From positions 434,001-498,000 of the forward strand of contig CALSFV010000023.1 in assembly GCA_943737045.1 (NCBI GenBank): 64,000 bases of DNA, written 5' to 3'. The stretch's first letter is position 1. Each line of letters opens with the position of its first letter. The position numbers were made by a program, and so were the translations under genes. Under the pieces are notes generated by a model, which worked only from the letters and a program-made list of their open reading frames with translations, searched no databases and was not told where the DNA came from. Of the stretch, positions 1 to 11,089 are shown piece after piece. The stretch is from Parapristionchus giblindavisi. Taxonomy: Eukaryota > Nematoda > Chromadorea > Rhabditida > Diplogasteridae.

Positions 1-259
1 ACATTGTTTCAGAAGAACAGGACCTTTCACTAAAGAAATGTAAATTTTCAAAAAAGTGTATTTCGATAGCGTCATCACTACGCATCAGTGAACTAATTTA
101 ATCATACCAAGACATCATGGTAATATTCCCTGATAAATTCTGTACATTGACTGAAAAGATCAGCTTGATTGCTTTTCTGGATCAAAAGTTATAAAAAATG
201 AAAAAGTGTCTCATGGCTTTTAGGCTACACTGTTAATGATAATGTAGTCAATTTTTCAG

Positions 260-3200
260 GAGACTGCTCGCCGTCGTCTTCTCAAAGCAAACAAATGGGT
301 GGAACACTCTGAGAAGAAGAACATGATACGAACCATGACAAAACATTTCATCTTTGCTGGGCATCCTCAGACAGTTAGCCACTTTCTTTAATCACTATGA
401 TAAAATATGACCCAGATTATTACGATTATTACACGATTAATAACTTTATGGCTAACAAATCACCTTTATGCCTTGTGTTTCACTAGTAAACAAACCAATA
501 TGGATTACAAGTTAGCCATTTTCAGGTGAATGACTATGATGATTCTGCCTACATAGGAAACATTACCATTGGAACACCAGAACAAACATTCCAAGTTAGA
601 TTTGGTTTCCTATCATTATAATATTTTTGAATAAAAAAATCGTCGCTAAAAGAAAAAATATAATTTAAAAAAATAGCAACAACGAATGAAATATGTTAAT
701 TAGCGTCACTTTTTTGACGGCAATTTTTACATTATTCTCTAACCGTTGCGGTAAGCAATTTTACGTAATTTCGGAAATCGGCAAGTGCAATAAATATCTT
801 TTTGAGAACACTTCGCCTAGGTAATCCTCGACACAGGATCTTCCAATCTCTGGATACCCGACACTTCGTGTGGAATGACCACTGACTGTGCTCCTTCATG
901 TTCCATCGAAAGTACTACTTCATATTAAACATTGAAATTTAACATAGCACTAAAGAATCCTTAGATCGTCGTTAACTCAATATTTTAAGTCATTTGCGAA
1001 CTCGAGTGTGTTCCAAGTTGCTGCAGGAGATCCGCGAGGTTTACTTTAACATCTGAATTTGATAAATCCCCCAACAGCATTGTGAATGCGCTATACAATA
1101 GAAAAAAATATTCCTCCATTTCATATTTGGAAAATTGAATTGTTTTAGACTTTTTCTTATTTTTAGTTATTTGACACATTCTTTTTCTCAAGAATTATCT
1201 CATTTTTTACAGATCCGTCAACGCGTGCAACAATAAGAACAAGTTCGATAGTGATAAGTCGACTACATACGTTAAGGATGGTAAATCATTCACTATCGCA
1301 TATGGAACAGGGTCTGCACGTGGATTCCAAGGAAAGGATACTGTTAGGGTAAGTTTTGTTTGTGCTTGGATAGTCTCTGAGAGTACATATATGACCATAT
1401 AGGGCGGAGTATTTGAATTTTTTTGCAATTCTTGTCAAGCAAAAAAATTGCGGAATCATTCTTCACTTTTTTGCGGTGTTCATCGCACACAAAAGACCGG
1501 GAAGAGAAAAAAAGTTGAGAAAAAAGGGAAAATGATTTTGCCATTTTTTTTGCTGAAAAAATTGCAGAAATTTGTAAATACGCTGCCTTATATAATACAA
1601 ATGATGATTGCCAAGTAAAGCAAAGTATATTAATTAGATCAATTTAAGTTCGGTGAAGTGAATTCGAATCCTCTGATCGTTCCCGGGTGTACATTTGGAC
1701 AGGCTACACATATTTCTTCGTTCTTCACAGATGAACCAATTGATGGAATCCTCGGTCTTGCTTATCAATCAATTGCAGTCAATCAAGTGAAGCCTCCCTT
1801 CATTGAAGCTATTGATCAACGTAAGTACTCAAGTTAAGGTAACATTGTATTTATAGTTTAAGTCGTTAGGTATTAAATATTCGTTAAGATCTCGTGGATA
1901 CTAATCTCTTCACTGTGTGGCTCGAACACGAAGGTTTCCTTGAGAACGTCAACGGTGGTGTCTACACTTATGGAGGAGTAAGTAAAGTTCAAAGATTAGT
2001 AATGCTGTGTTACGCTACAAAAATAAATGGAATACATAGATCAGAGAGAGAGAACGCGAAGAGGGAAGGGTGAATGGGGGATTGATCGATAGAATATTTC
2101 TGCGTTTAGCAGCTAGCAGCAAGGCAATTACTCGAGTATGTTTTAGCGGGACAATATCTCTTATAATTTATGTTTTATTAGATTTAAGAGTGTAATGAGT
2201 TAAATTAAGATCGATACAGATAATTGTGGTGCAATCATAGCTTATCAACCTCTTTCATCAGCTACATATTATCAGTTCAAGATGTCATCTATTAATATTG
2301 GATCATATTCCAACAATAAGGGATGGCAGGTAATCACTCACTTTTACATATAGGATATTTCAAGCCGAAAATAAATTTTTGAAAAAAAACTTTTTGATAT
2401 CTCCATGTTCAAAACTCGAAAAACATTTAGAAATATATAAAACGGGTCAAACTAATTTGTCCGAGACGCAGAGCGAGTTTGGCGAAACAGACCATGCAGG
2501 ACATGCATTATTGTTCAGAAATGGTAGCTTGAGTACATTTTTGGAAAAGTCTCTCTATTCTAACAACATTCTGTCCAAAATATTCCGTATTATAGATTTC
2601 TTTTAATAATTTTATTTCTTTCGCAATTTGAAGATGTTTGAATTTGAATTTGAAGAATTTGAATTTTAAGCAATTTGAAGCTAATTTCAATTTTTACTTA
2701 TTATTATTATTCACTTTCTTAATGTTATTTCTTTTTCGTATTATACAGGGTGCGCCAAAATTACCCGAACTGGTGTCACCATATGATTCTCCCCTTTATA
2801 ATGTGATTTAAGCGATATGGTTCATAGCAAAGTTTGTCAACAATATAGGCAACAAAAACGTATTAGCAATTTCGGTATGGCCTCCTTTACCTCTGACACC
2901 GGCTTTGAGTCTCTTCTCATATGCGATCATAGTTGAGTGAATGAAAATACATGAGTCATTGTGTAGGTAATCTCTGACACTGGTACATCTCTCATTGGAG
3001 CTCCTATTGATATTGTCGAAGGTGTAGCTAAGGCCGCTGGAGCTATTGTGAGTTCATTCTAAAATATAATTTGAATTTTTAGAGTAGCATCTTTTACAAT
3101 ACATTCTATTCCTTCGTTCTCTCCTAAAACAGTAATGTTTTCAATTACCATAAACTTTCATTATACAGTAATCTCATATCAGTTGTCTCGCGACTGGGAT

Positions 3201-4314
3201 CTCTTCAAGATCGATTGTGATGCACGGATCGACGATTTGAACCTTATCATAGGATCCACAACATATTCCCTCAAATCTGTCAATATGATCGTTCCTGTTA
3301 GTCTTTTCATCTTCCATTTACAATACACTTAGACAGATTGATGCAATGCAATCAGCCCATCGTCATCGCATCAACGAAATTCTATCTCATTCCAATTTCG
3401 CGATTCCATCTTGCACTTTCCTAAAAATCAATGCTAATATTCAAAAAATAATTCCTGTGTGTGATGAGTCACACGGAAATTCTATCTATATCTTGTGCAT
3501 CTTTTGTCCAAGAAATCAGTTTTCCCCCGAGAATTATCTATTTTTATAATTCTCTATTTCTTTATCTTTCTCTATCATGTATCAATGCATGGCCGATGTA
3601 CCAATATGGACCCTTCAAAGTCGTCCATTGACTTATCGTATACAACATTAGTCTTAGGTTATTTTGATATGTACTTTATTCATAATCAATCATCATCTTA
3701 TATATCACATGAATAGATAAAATGTAGCGAAGACAAAAAAGATAAAGAGAAAATGAAAAGATGATTCCTTTCTTTGATGGTTGTTTGCCGTTATAACTTG
3801 TTTGATGTACAATGTGCGAGGGCGATTCAGTAGTCAAAGCGAACTTTATTACGATTACATTCCGGCTTATATGCGCAAAAATCGGAATGCATTGAAAGAT
3901 GATAGACAAGGATAAAGCAAAACTAGATATATGGGAGAGATTGCAATGATATTGAATTTTTTGGAAAAATTATTGAATTCTTAGAAAAAAAAATTTCTAT
4001 GACAGATCGCAAAAGATACTGAATATACTGAATTTGTGTATGATTCCTCACACACATCCGGTGTAAAGAAACCGAATGGAATGATTCACTTGCATTGAAA
4101 ATTAAAATGGTTATTTTCTGTAAATGTATATAAAATAAAATAAAGTTTTTAGGGAGATGACGCTGATTGCATCCTTGCTATGCAACCTTTCGAGTCTTTT
4201 GGATTTGGAGCCTCATGGATTCTTGGAGATCCTTTCATCAGACAATATTGTCAAATTTATGATGTCGGAGGAAAAAGAATGGGCTTTGCAAAGTCCCTCC
4301 AAGCTGATGAATAA
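260..4314 (+). CDS. Pepsin-like aspartyl protease (secreted or lysosomal), 5' end outside the window
   Basis: Exons: 260-373, 526-594, 821-911, 990-1038, 1213-1348, 1649-1820, 1889-1977, 2210-2329, 2967-3047, 3183-3296, 4153-4314 (TAA). Phases close throughout and give 398 codons. The signal peptide and true start lie upstream, so the gene is 5'-partial. The first exon is a basic propeptide (ETARRRLLKANKWVE). The mature enzyme starts around VNDYDDSAYIGNITIGTP. The first catalytic Asp is in VILDTGSSNLW (821-911), the flap Tyr in FTIAYGTGSARG (1213-1348), the second catalytic Asp in VISDTGTSLIGAP (2967-3047). The C-terminus has SWILGDPFIRQYC and DVGGKRMGFAKS, standard for the family. All catalytic residues are present, so it should be an active acid endoprotease of digestive or lysosomal type (nematode asp family). 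Exon 990-1038 is short and Cys-rich (ICELECVPSCC); the phase requires it. Four acceptors end in AAG rather than CAG. Confidence 0.95.
1399..1592. mobile_element. MITE family A, copy 1 (intron of the aspartyl protease)
   Basis: About 195 bp in the intron between the exons ending 1348 and starting 1649. It begins TATAGGGCGGAGTATTTGAA and ends with the approximate inverse (AAATACGCTGCCTTATA). Inside is a block GACCGGGAAGAGAAAAAAAG. The same element, reverse-complemented, occurs at 53631-53838 in a UGT intron. There is no coding capacity. The short length, TIRs and TA-rich flanks fit a miniature inverted-repeat element. Confidence 0.75.
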
Positions 4315-4675
4315 TCTATTTTATGTAATATATATTTATCGATCGATTGATATTTATGGTATAAGAATATTTATTAAAATACTTATTGTTACAATGTACA
4401 TACATGGACATGATGTACATATATGTAGTATAACAGTTCGTTCGGAAACGTTATTCCCACAACAACTTCGGAACTTTGTCCCATACTGAAAAATGAAAAG
4501 TACTCAACAATAACTGTAAGAAAGTGAAGAATGAAACCTGGTTTGAAGTTTATGTGTGATGGTGTATAGATTAGTGTCTGAAATTGACAGATCGGCATTT
4601 ACACTTTTTTATATTATGTATAAACAACTTTATCAGATGATTAGGTGGATATCGAAAGGGTCAAAAAGACAGAGA
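4315..4675. other. Intergenic, convergent 3' ends
   Basis: AT-rich spacer between the protease stop codon and the stop codon of the small secreted gene on the other strand. It should hold both 3' UTRs. I see no gene or repeat in it. Confidence 0.6.
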
Positions 4676-5302
4676 TTAAAAAGAGATCAATAAACCCACA
4701 TCTTCCGGTAAATCATCGTTGTGGTATCCACCTTCTGCCCACATCGACAATACTCTTCCACCTGGTAGATACTGTATTTTGCCTCGTTTATCGATTATTA
4801 CGGGTCGAAGAATTTTCTTATATATCACGACTCGCCGACCATGAAGGGGACCCTAGGATGCAAGTTCAGTTATATTACAAGGATTACTTCAGGTGAATGA
4901 TACTCAACGATGACCACATTCTATCATACTTAGATCTAGTGAACTTGAGATAGTTCTATCATAGTCAAGTTTGTCTTTGAAAAAAAAACATGTATCCGTA
5001 TATACCAGACAAATGCGTCAACTAACCGGAAATGAGATACAAGTACTTGTAAGGCATACCTTGTATTTGTATATCTTCATCTTCTCTGGCAGTTCATCAT
5101 ATATCCTACTAGCTCTAACCTCCTTTGTCAACGTCGATTTAGAAATTCCTGGACGATGTTTCCTCACAATCTTGTACGATATCAATTCGAATTTGCCCGA
5201 TTCCATGATTGGTCCAGATGTAAGCATACCGTATGTTCCAACAAATAAGTCCAGAAAAATGGATATTTGTAGGAAAAGAAAGATGATTCGGCTAAACATC
5301 AC
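4676..5302 (-). CDS. Small secreted protein, unrecognised (two exons)
   Basis: Exon 1 is 5302 down to 5060, ending AAG|GTATGC. Exon 2 is 4816 down to 4676, after acceptor TATATAAG, ending in TAA. Both junctions are phase 0 and the product is 127 aa. The N-terminus MMFSRIIFLFLQISIFLDLF is a strong signal peptide, cleaved probably after VGTYG. The mature part has about 100 residues with no transmembrane segment; a recognisable stretch is PVIIDKRGKIQYLPGGRVLS. I know no family for it. Support: a hydrophobic leader directly after the start, good splice sites, and exon 2 staying open and charged in the phase exon 1 dictates. The plus strand also has a 116-aa frame over exon 1 (4971-5321), but it lacks leader and splice support. 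The gene converges on the aspartyl protease. Confidence 0.6.
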
Positions 5303-5437
5303 GAGTAAGCGACAGCTTTAATGAAAAGAGGAAAGAGTTCCAAATAAGTTTTTAGCGATTAGAACCGATTGATTAGATAGAGTATACTAGTTGAGATCAA
5401 AATAGAGATAAGTATTAAAGAAATAAACAACTTTTGA

Positions 5438-6017
5438 ATGAAAATGGTCTATAAATCTAATATAGATGGAACCCCACCAATATTCTTTATTGGTAAATCT
5501 CCATCTTTAATTCTGTCACCGATCTCTGATGATTATGAAACACATATATGTTCATGTTTCATTGTACACTTTGTGAAACCAGAAAAATCATTTATTAGTT
5601 GAACTCTTTTGCGAAAGTTTGGAATTATATGAAAAATAATGTAAAAATAATGGCTGATGTGTTTGATGGGCGTGGTTTGTGCCTGAGATCGCATGAAATG
5701 AAAGATTCTGTGGCAAAAATCAGGGAATGAATTAATCTCTAGATTACGGTAGCGGTAGTTGGATTGGATCAATAATCAGAAGGTTACGGTTTCAGTAATA
5801 TTGGTGAGAAAGATATGGAAAGGGCACATGATATGAAACAAAGGTTGAGCAGTGTAATGAGACAAGTATGAAGATATGCGAGGCAGTGTACAATTATGCG
5901 AATCGATTCAGAATTGAGCTCAGACTTTGAATTATTGTGATATTAACATCATTCTAGGAAGAATTTCATAAAAATATAGATATATGTCTGAAAGAGAAGG
6001 GAATACAACATCGATAA
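5438..6017 (+). CDS. Tentative four-exon small gene, unrecognised
   Basis: Proposed exons: 5438-5563 (MKMVYKSNIDGTPPIFFIGK...), 5599-5674 (LNSFAKVWNYMKNNVKIMAD...), 5780-5865 (GYGFSNIGEKDMERAHDMKQ...), 5958-6017 (EEFHKNIDICLKEKGIQHR, TAA). Phases close and give 115 aa. Each piece reads like coding sequence and has usable splice signals. Weak points: the first intron would be only 35 nt, the exon 2 donor (CGTG|GTTTGT) was picked to avoid a stop, and the antisense of exon 1 is also open. An overlapping 53-aa frame at 5984-6145 (MSEREGNTTSIKKKAPLPPD...) could be an alternative last exon. The locus may also be a decayed gene. It lies 135 bp from, and head-to-head with, the small secreted gene. 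Confidence 0.35.
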
Positions 6018-6164
6018 AGAAAAAGGCTCCACTACCCCCAGATATACAACACTGTACTTTGCTCTTCAAATCCAACAATATATCTAGTGTTGCGGAGGTT
6101 CAGTATGGTGCATGCTATTCACTTACTATGAAGGGATCAAAATGAAAACTATAACTTGACGTTC

Positions 6165-8662
6165 TCAACAATCGGAAGGCACTGCTGGATATGGCCGTCG
6201 TGGTCGTCGAGGAAGTGACTTATTGAGCATTGGATCGACAGGGAAGACAGCATAAGCTTTACGACGTTCATGACGACGTTGAGAAGGTCCAATGGATGAT
6301 GTTGAAGATATTGATGAAGGAAATGGATCAGGAGGAGTGGTCATGGAGTGATGAATAGAACGTGGTGAAGACTGCAAATGGAATATTATTTTATATTTCA
6401 TTCATTTGATTATTTATATTACCTGTCCCAATCTTGGTATCATCGAAGGAAGAGAAGTGGGTTTAGGTGGTACAGAAGGAGGTGTTGAAGTTGGTTGTGG
6501 AGGGGGCAATCGAGGTTGTCGAGAGGGAAGTACCGGGATAGAACTTTTTCGTTGACGACGAATCTCTTAAAAAGGAATGGGCTTATACTTGTCATAAATT
6601 CTCAGTACTTTAGATATCAGAATAATTAGATTGATAAATAGTCTATCTCGACAAAGATAATGGAAAATTATTTGAAACATAATGGTGGAAGATAGCTGAA
6701 CCCGTTTACCGCCAATTGAATAATATACATCTTTATATTTCAAATGATGGCTCACCACCATCTTTATTCTGCTCATCCTCCTCTTCATCTTCTTCACTCT
6801 TTGATAGACTTTCATCACTAGATGAATTCAATTCCATCGTTTCTCTTCCTGAATCTGTACTCTTTGCACTCCGAGGACTCTCCTCTGCTTGATTCACAAC
6901 ATTCTCTTGGATAGAAGAAGACTCAACGACAACGTCCAAAGTCGTGTCCTTAATTCATTTTATATTATCCTCTAAAATATTTTTTATACACAAAATGCAG
7001 CAATTATGGCGAAAAATGTGTGCTCCAATAAATTTTATGGAGTTTGTTTCACTTAAACATTCAAATGAAGAATTGTTGGAGTATGCTCCTTACCATTTTA
7101 TGTGGTTTCTCATTCTCCTCAACAATCGCATTCAACTTGGGAAGATATTTTCTCGCTTTGATTCTTTCCTTTGCTAAATCGATCATACGTCGTATATCAC
7201 ATAAGAACTGTTCAGCCATAGGAGGAGGATTGAGGAGAAAGTCGGGCTCGAGGAATTCTGAATTGGAAGATATCGATTATCAAAAATACTTTCGGGAAAA
7301 ATGAGAATCAAACGCTGAATCGTGTTCAATCAGTCAGAAGCACTAAATGAAGCATCTTACGAAATAAAATAAGGAAGTAAATGCATTGTGTAAATGAAAT
7401 GAAGATTAATACCTGCACTGAAGTAGAGTCTTCGTTTCTGAATGACATTGGATGGCCGATCAGAATCAGATGATGACATCTTTTGTTGTTGTGAATGAGG
7501 AAGAGGAGACATCTAAGAGAAAGATTAGAGATATCATCCAAATTGATACTTAAATGGTCGCAATATTGATATAGAAATAATCATTTCATGGTATCTTGAT
7601 AATACAGAAGAACAGTTTAATGAATACTGATTATAAAATAAAATAGAAATGATCACCACGGATCCTTGATGCAGAGCGAGATTTGAATTCTTCAAATGTT
7701 GAAGGAATTGTAATTGAATATTACCTATCAGTCGACGTTTCTGAAACCAACTTGGATAATATTAAAATACGAAGTTAACAAATGCATAACTGCATGAAAA
7801 ACATCCAAGATGAATTGTAGTATATCTTTTGGACAATTTTTGACATTAATTGTTTTGACCAATATTAATGCATTTATAATATATGAAGAACCCGGAATAT
7901 TTACCTGTATCCTCCAACAGATTAGATATGATACTGCTGACGCTATCAAAGCCAGAAGGAGAAGACCAGCAATTGTACCGAGTATGATCACTTGAACATG
8001 AACATCACCATGGAAGAGTTCGAGAGATGTCGATACTGAATCATCAAATTGTAAGTGTATAGTGCAATTAATGAGATGTCTATGTATGTCTTCTGATTTT
8101 TTACGATAATATGACACATATGCAATAGGACATGAATGACATTCATCGGATCATACTACATCAACCAACTTATTCATTGTATTGGTATCAAAATATTCGG
8201 AAGTAGACGTGAATGAATGAGAAAGAGATAAATGAGTTTGTTGTGTTATGAATGAAAGATGTGATATCAAGATGGGAGATCTAATATCAGTGTAATGCAA
8301 ACAGATATAATGATAACTTATTGCTATGAAGGTAATGAAAGATATTATTGATCCATTTTACTACGATTTGAATATTTTTCAGCTTGATACATCAAGATGA
8401 GCCAAAAGTTACAGACAGACATTTCCCAGAAAAATCAAATTTGAAGAATATATAAATACTGAAAATTTTTAAAAAGTATGTGTCTTTCTCCTATCGTATA
8501 TATTTTCTATTACAAAGTAACTGGGCAAAGTTCGGTTGGAGAAGATAATTCTTCGAATAAGTTGTAGACAACTTTTTAGGTCGAACAGATAGAATTCTCT
8601 TATTATCACTTTCTTTCACGGTAAGATATCTCTCTTTCTATCCTAAGCTAACACTCATAGTG

Positions 8663-8723
<61 letters not shown>

Positions 8724-11089
8724 GCAATCAATTAATCAATTATTCATTCATTCATTCAGTCAGTCAATCAATCAATATCTATCATGTTCGCACTTTGTTA
8801 TGCTGCGGTAGATATTCTAACTTTTAAAAAATTTCCATCAATCAATATCCAGTAGTCTATTGATATGCATGTATGTGATGTGTAAAATGTACTGTAGTGT
8901 ATGAAAACAGTAACAATAAACATAATACGCGACATGTTTTGCTACTTTGACTAATTTTTATATTCTTCTGGTTATAGATACGTGGTCGCAAAAGCTAGCG
9001 GAACAAAATAAATTGAGATATGAGAGAATAAAAATTGTCAAAATAGCATGAGAAACAAGAGAGTGTTTTCTGGATTAAAAAATAAATGATACTGACCACT
9101 TTCTCCTTCGATTCTAAATGTAATACACATGAGAGCTGGTCGTAGTGAGATCTCATCACGACGTTTCTTCAAAGGTTCGAGAGCACGACAAGCTATCTAT
9201 TAAAATACTTTGATACTAATAAATAATAATTGTATTTTGTCACTTACTTTCAATTGTATCAAAGCACCAGCCAGTTCTGCTATATCATCTTCTTCCCCTT
9301 TGAACTGAAAATGGATCTTATTTTAGCCGAATTCTGTGCAAATGGAAATTTTGGGCATATGATTTTAAATGTCCAAGTTTAGGGATATTTTATAAAGTGG
9401 TTACTTTAAAAGGCGTACATTGATGACAGGTTGACTGTCATTGTTTATTGATAGAGTGAAGGGAACAGAGAATGAATCCCATCGATGAATTGAAGAATCA
9501 ATGAAGATCTCATCAACTGTGCAGTTTGGAACGAATGAACCGGTTGTTGTGAATTCTGAATCGACACTTCATTTATCGTATAGTTTTGGCAAGTTTCCAT
9601 GAGATTTTAATATGGTAATACCATGACTAGCATCGGTTGTCGATTCTTATTATGAGTCCGCTTTCAAAGTTAACCCCATCCTCCTCAATATTAACAACAC
9701 TCATGACAAGAATTACTAAGCTACATATATGATTCTATAACAGTTATGATATTGAAATCAAAAGCTCATGCGACTTGAAGCCCTCCCCCTGTGAGAGAAG
9801 AACGCAAAATACATCATATTCTAATAACGAATTACTATACTATTTGTTTTTTATGGCACTGAGAACAAAAGAAATGACTATTGCCTAAGAACATAATGAA
9901 ATCGTAATATTCCTTGCGTTAGAGATTACTTTGAGACCTACCATTACTCCAACTGAGAACAGTTGCATTGATCAGCCGTTGATCGTCATTTTGATTAGAT
10001 ATCGAGAGTACTGGAATGTTATCTAATGGAAAATCATCGAAGATAACGGCAGATGAGCATTCTTCTGAAAGAAAAACGTCTTATTAGATGAGTTCTATCA
10101 ATTTTATCAGTATTGAATATTATGATGCCAATTCTCGCTATAGAAAAAAACATATTACAAGATTTCAAACAGTTCAGCAGCTGTGGCCAGAAAAACATGG
10201 CAAATATTGGTAACCATGGGGGGGGGGGGGTTAGAATTCGGCATTTTTTCTGCGACGATGGACGATGCCGAAATAAACAGTGAGATAAAGGCGTCGCTTC
10301 ATAGCTTTTCACGCTTCTTTCTTTTTCTCATTATTCAAGACTTTTTCAAAAAAGGCAAAAATATGAAAGTTTCTGACCAGGCGATCGATCGACACAGTAT
10401 CCAAGGTTATTGATGTATATTGCACGATCATTGGGACACACACATAAACACTGATGTACATCCTCATCCGATCCAAGGCCTTCGTTACTTTGTTCATAGG
10501 GAATAGAACCGAAGACTTTCTGGAATGAAAGGCCTTTAAAGTTCCTAAAAGATTTTGTCAATGATTTGTCATATAATTTCTTCATTCTCTGGCATAATAT
10601 TTTAAAATTATTTTCTATTACTTTCGTGGTCCTGCAAGTTTATCTTTTGATATTGTAAAGTAAGATAAAATTGTCACAGAGACAATTAGAAATAATCAAT
10701 TATGTGTGCATTGCGCGAGGGAATCAAAAATCAGATAAAGTAGGAGTGAATCACTCTATCTACGAGTGATTGTTCATAGATAATTGCACTTGCAATCACA
10801 TAATACATGCAATAAAATATTCAACCCGTGATAAATGTGGTATTTAAATCTTTTAGCTCTGCCCTAACCACACAATTGAAGACAACTGATCTAAATAAGC
10901 TGTTTTATATGTTTCATAGAACTAATGACAAACCTCGCATGAAGTGGGACAGAAGGTAGGTTTGATCAGATCAGGTTGAAGTCTTCTTCGAGTGACAGAA
11001 TGAAGTGGAGATATAGGGAATGAAGGAAGAGATGAGATCAAATGAAGAGAATGGAAGAAGAGTAGATGGTATATGATTGAGGATGACAT
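6165..11089 (-). CDS. Type I membrane protein with Shavenoid/Kojak-like ectodomain
   Basis: Coding exons in transcript order (high to low): 11089-10934, 10519-10378, 10064-9942, 9555-9419, 9304-9248, 9196-9097, 8035-7905, 7740-7725, an inferred 8-nt exon near 7660, 7512-7413, 7257-7094, 6948-6756, 6565-6423, 6371-6165 (TGA). With the 8-nt exon the frame closes at 558 aa. Order: leader MSSSIIYHLLFFHSLHLISS; Cys-rich CLCVCPNDRAIY and CVDRSPG; globular ectodomain; one helix VIILGTIAGLLLLALIASAV followed by basic KRRLI; then a tail with a helical MAEQFLCDIRRMIDLAKERI segment, an acidic run and Pro/Ser-rich C-terminus. The CxCxCP run, PFTL, FKGEED, ALIQLKIACR and CITFRIEGE occur in the order I remember from insect Shavenoid, an actin-linked protein of epidermal hairs. 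That name rests on recalled pattern only. A CTTTCAG acceptor 21 nt upstream of ATG could be a trans-splice site. Gene structure 0.85, family name about 0.5. Confidence 0.8.
8662..8775. repeat. (CAAT)n microsatellite
   Basis: About 17 near-perfect tandem copies of a 4-bp unit (TCAA/CAAT) followed by degenerate copies (TTCA, GTCA). It sits in the 1.06 kb intron between the transmembrane exon (7905-8035) and exon 9097-9196 of the Shavenoid-like gene. Confidence 0.95.

Noticed and set aside
4006..4065. Possible extra protease exon (IAKDTEYTEFVYDSSHTS)
   Set aside because: An acceptor and open frame exist, but the flanking exons join in phase without it and a donor would leave the wrong phase.
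4971..5321. 116-codon plus-strand frame
   Set aside because: Antisense to an exon with a clear signal peptide and good splice junctions; it lacks any domain or plausible exon partners.
8662..8775. CRISPR-like or regulatory array
   Set aside because: Plain tetranucleotide microsatellite with no spacers; the organism is eukaryotic.
10217..10228. Run of twelve G as a possible structural or assembly signal
   Set aside because: A single homopolymer in an intron of the Shavenoid-like gene with no partner motif; nothing to support a function.
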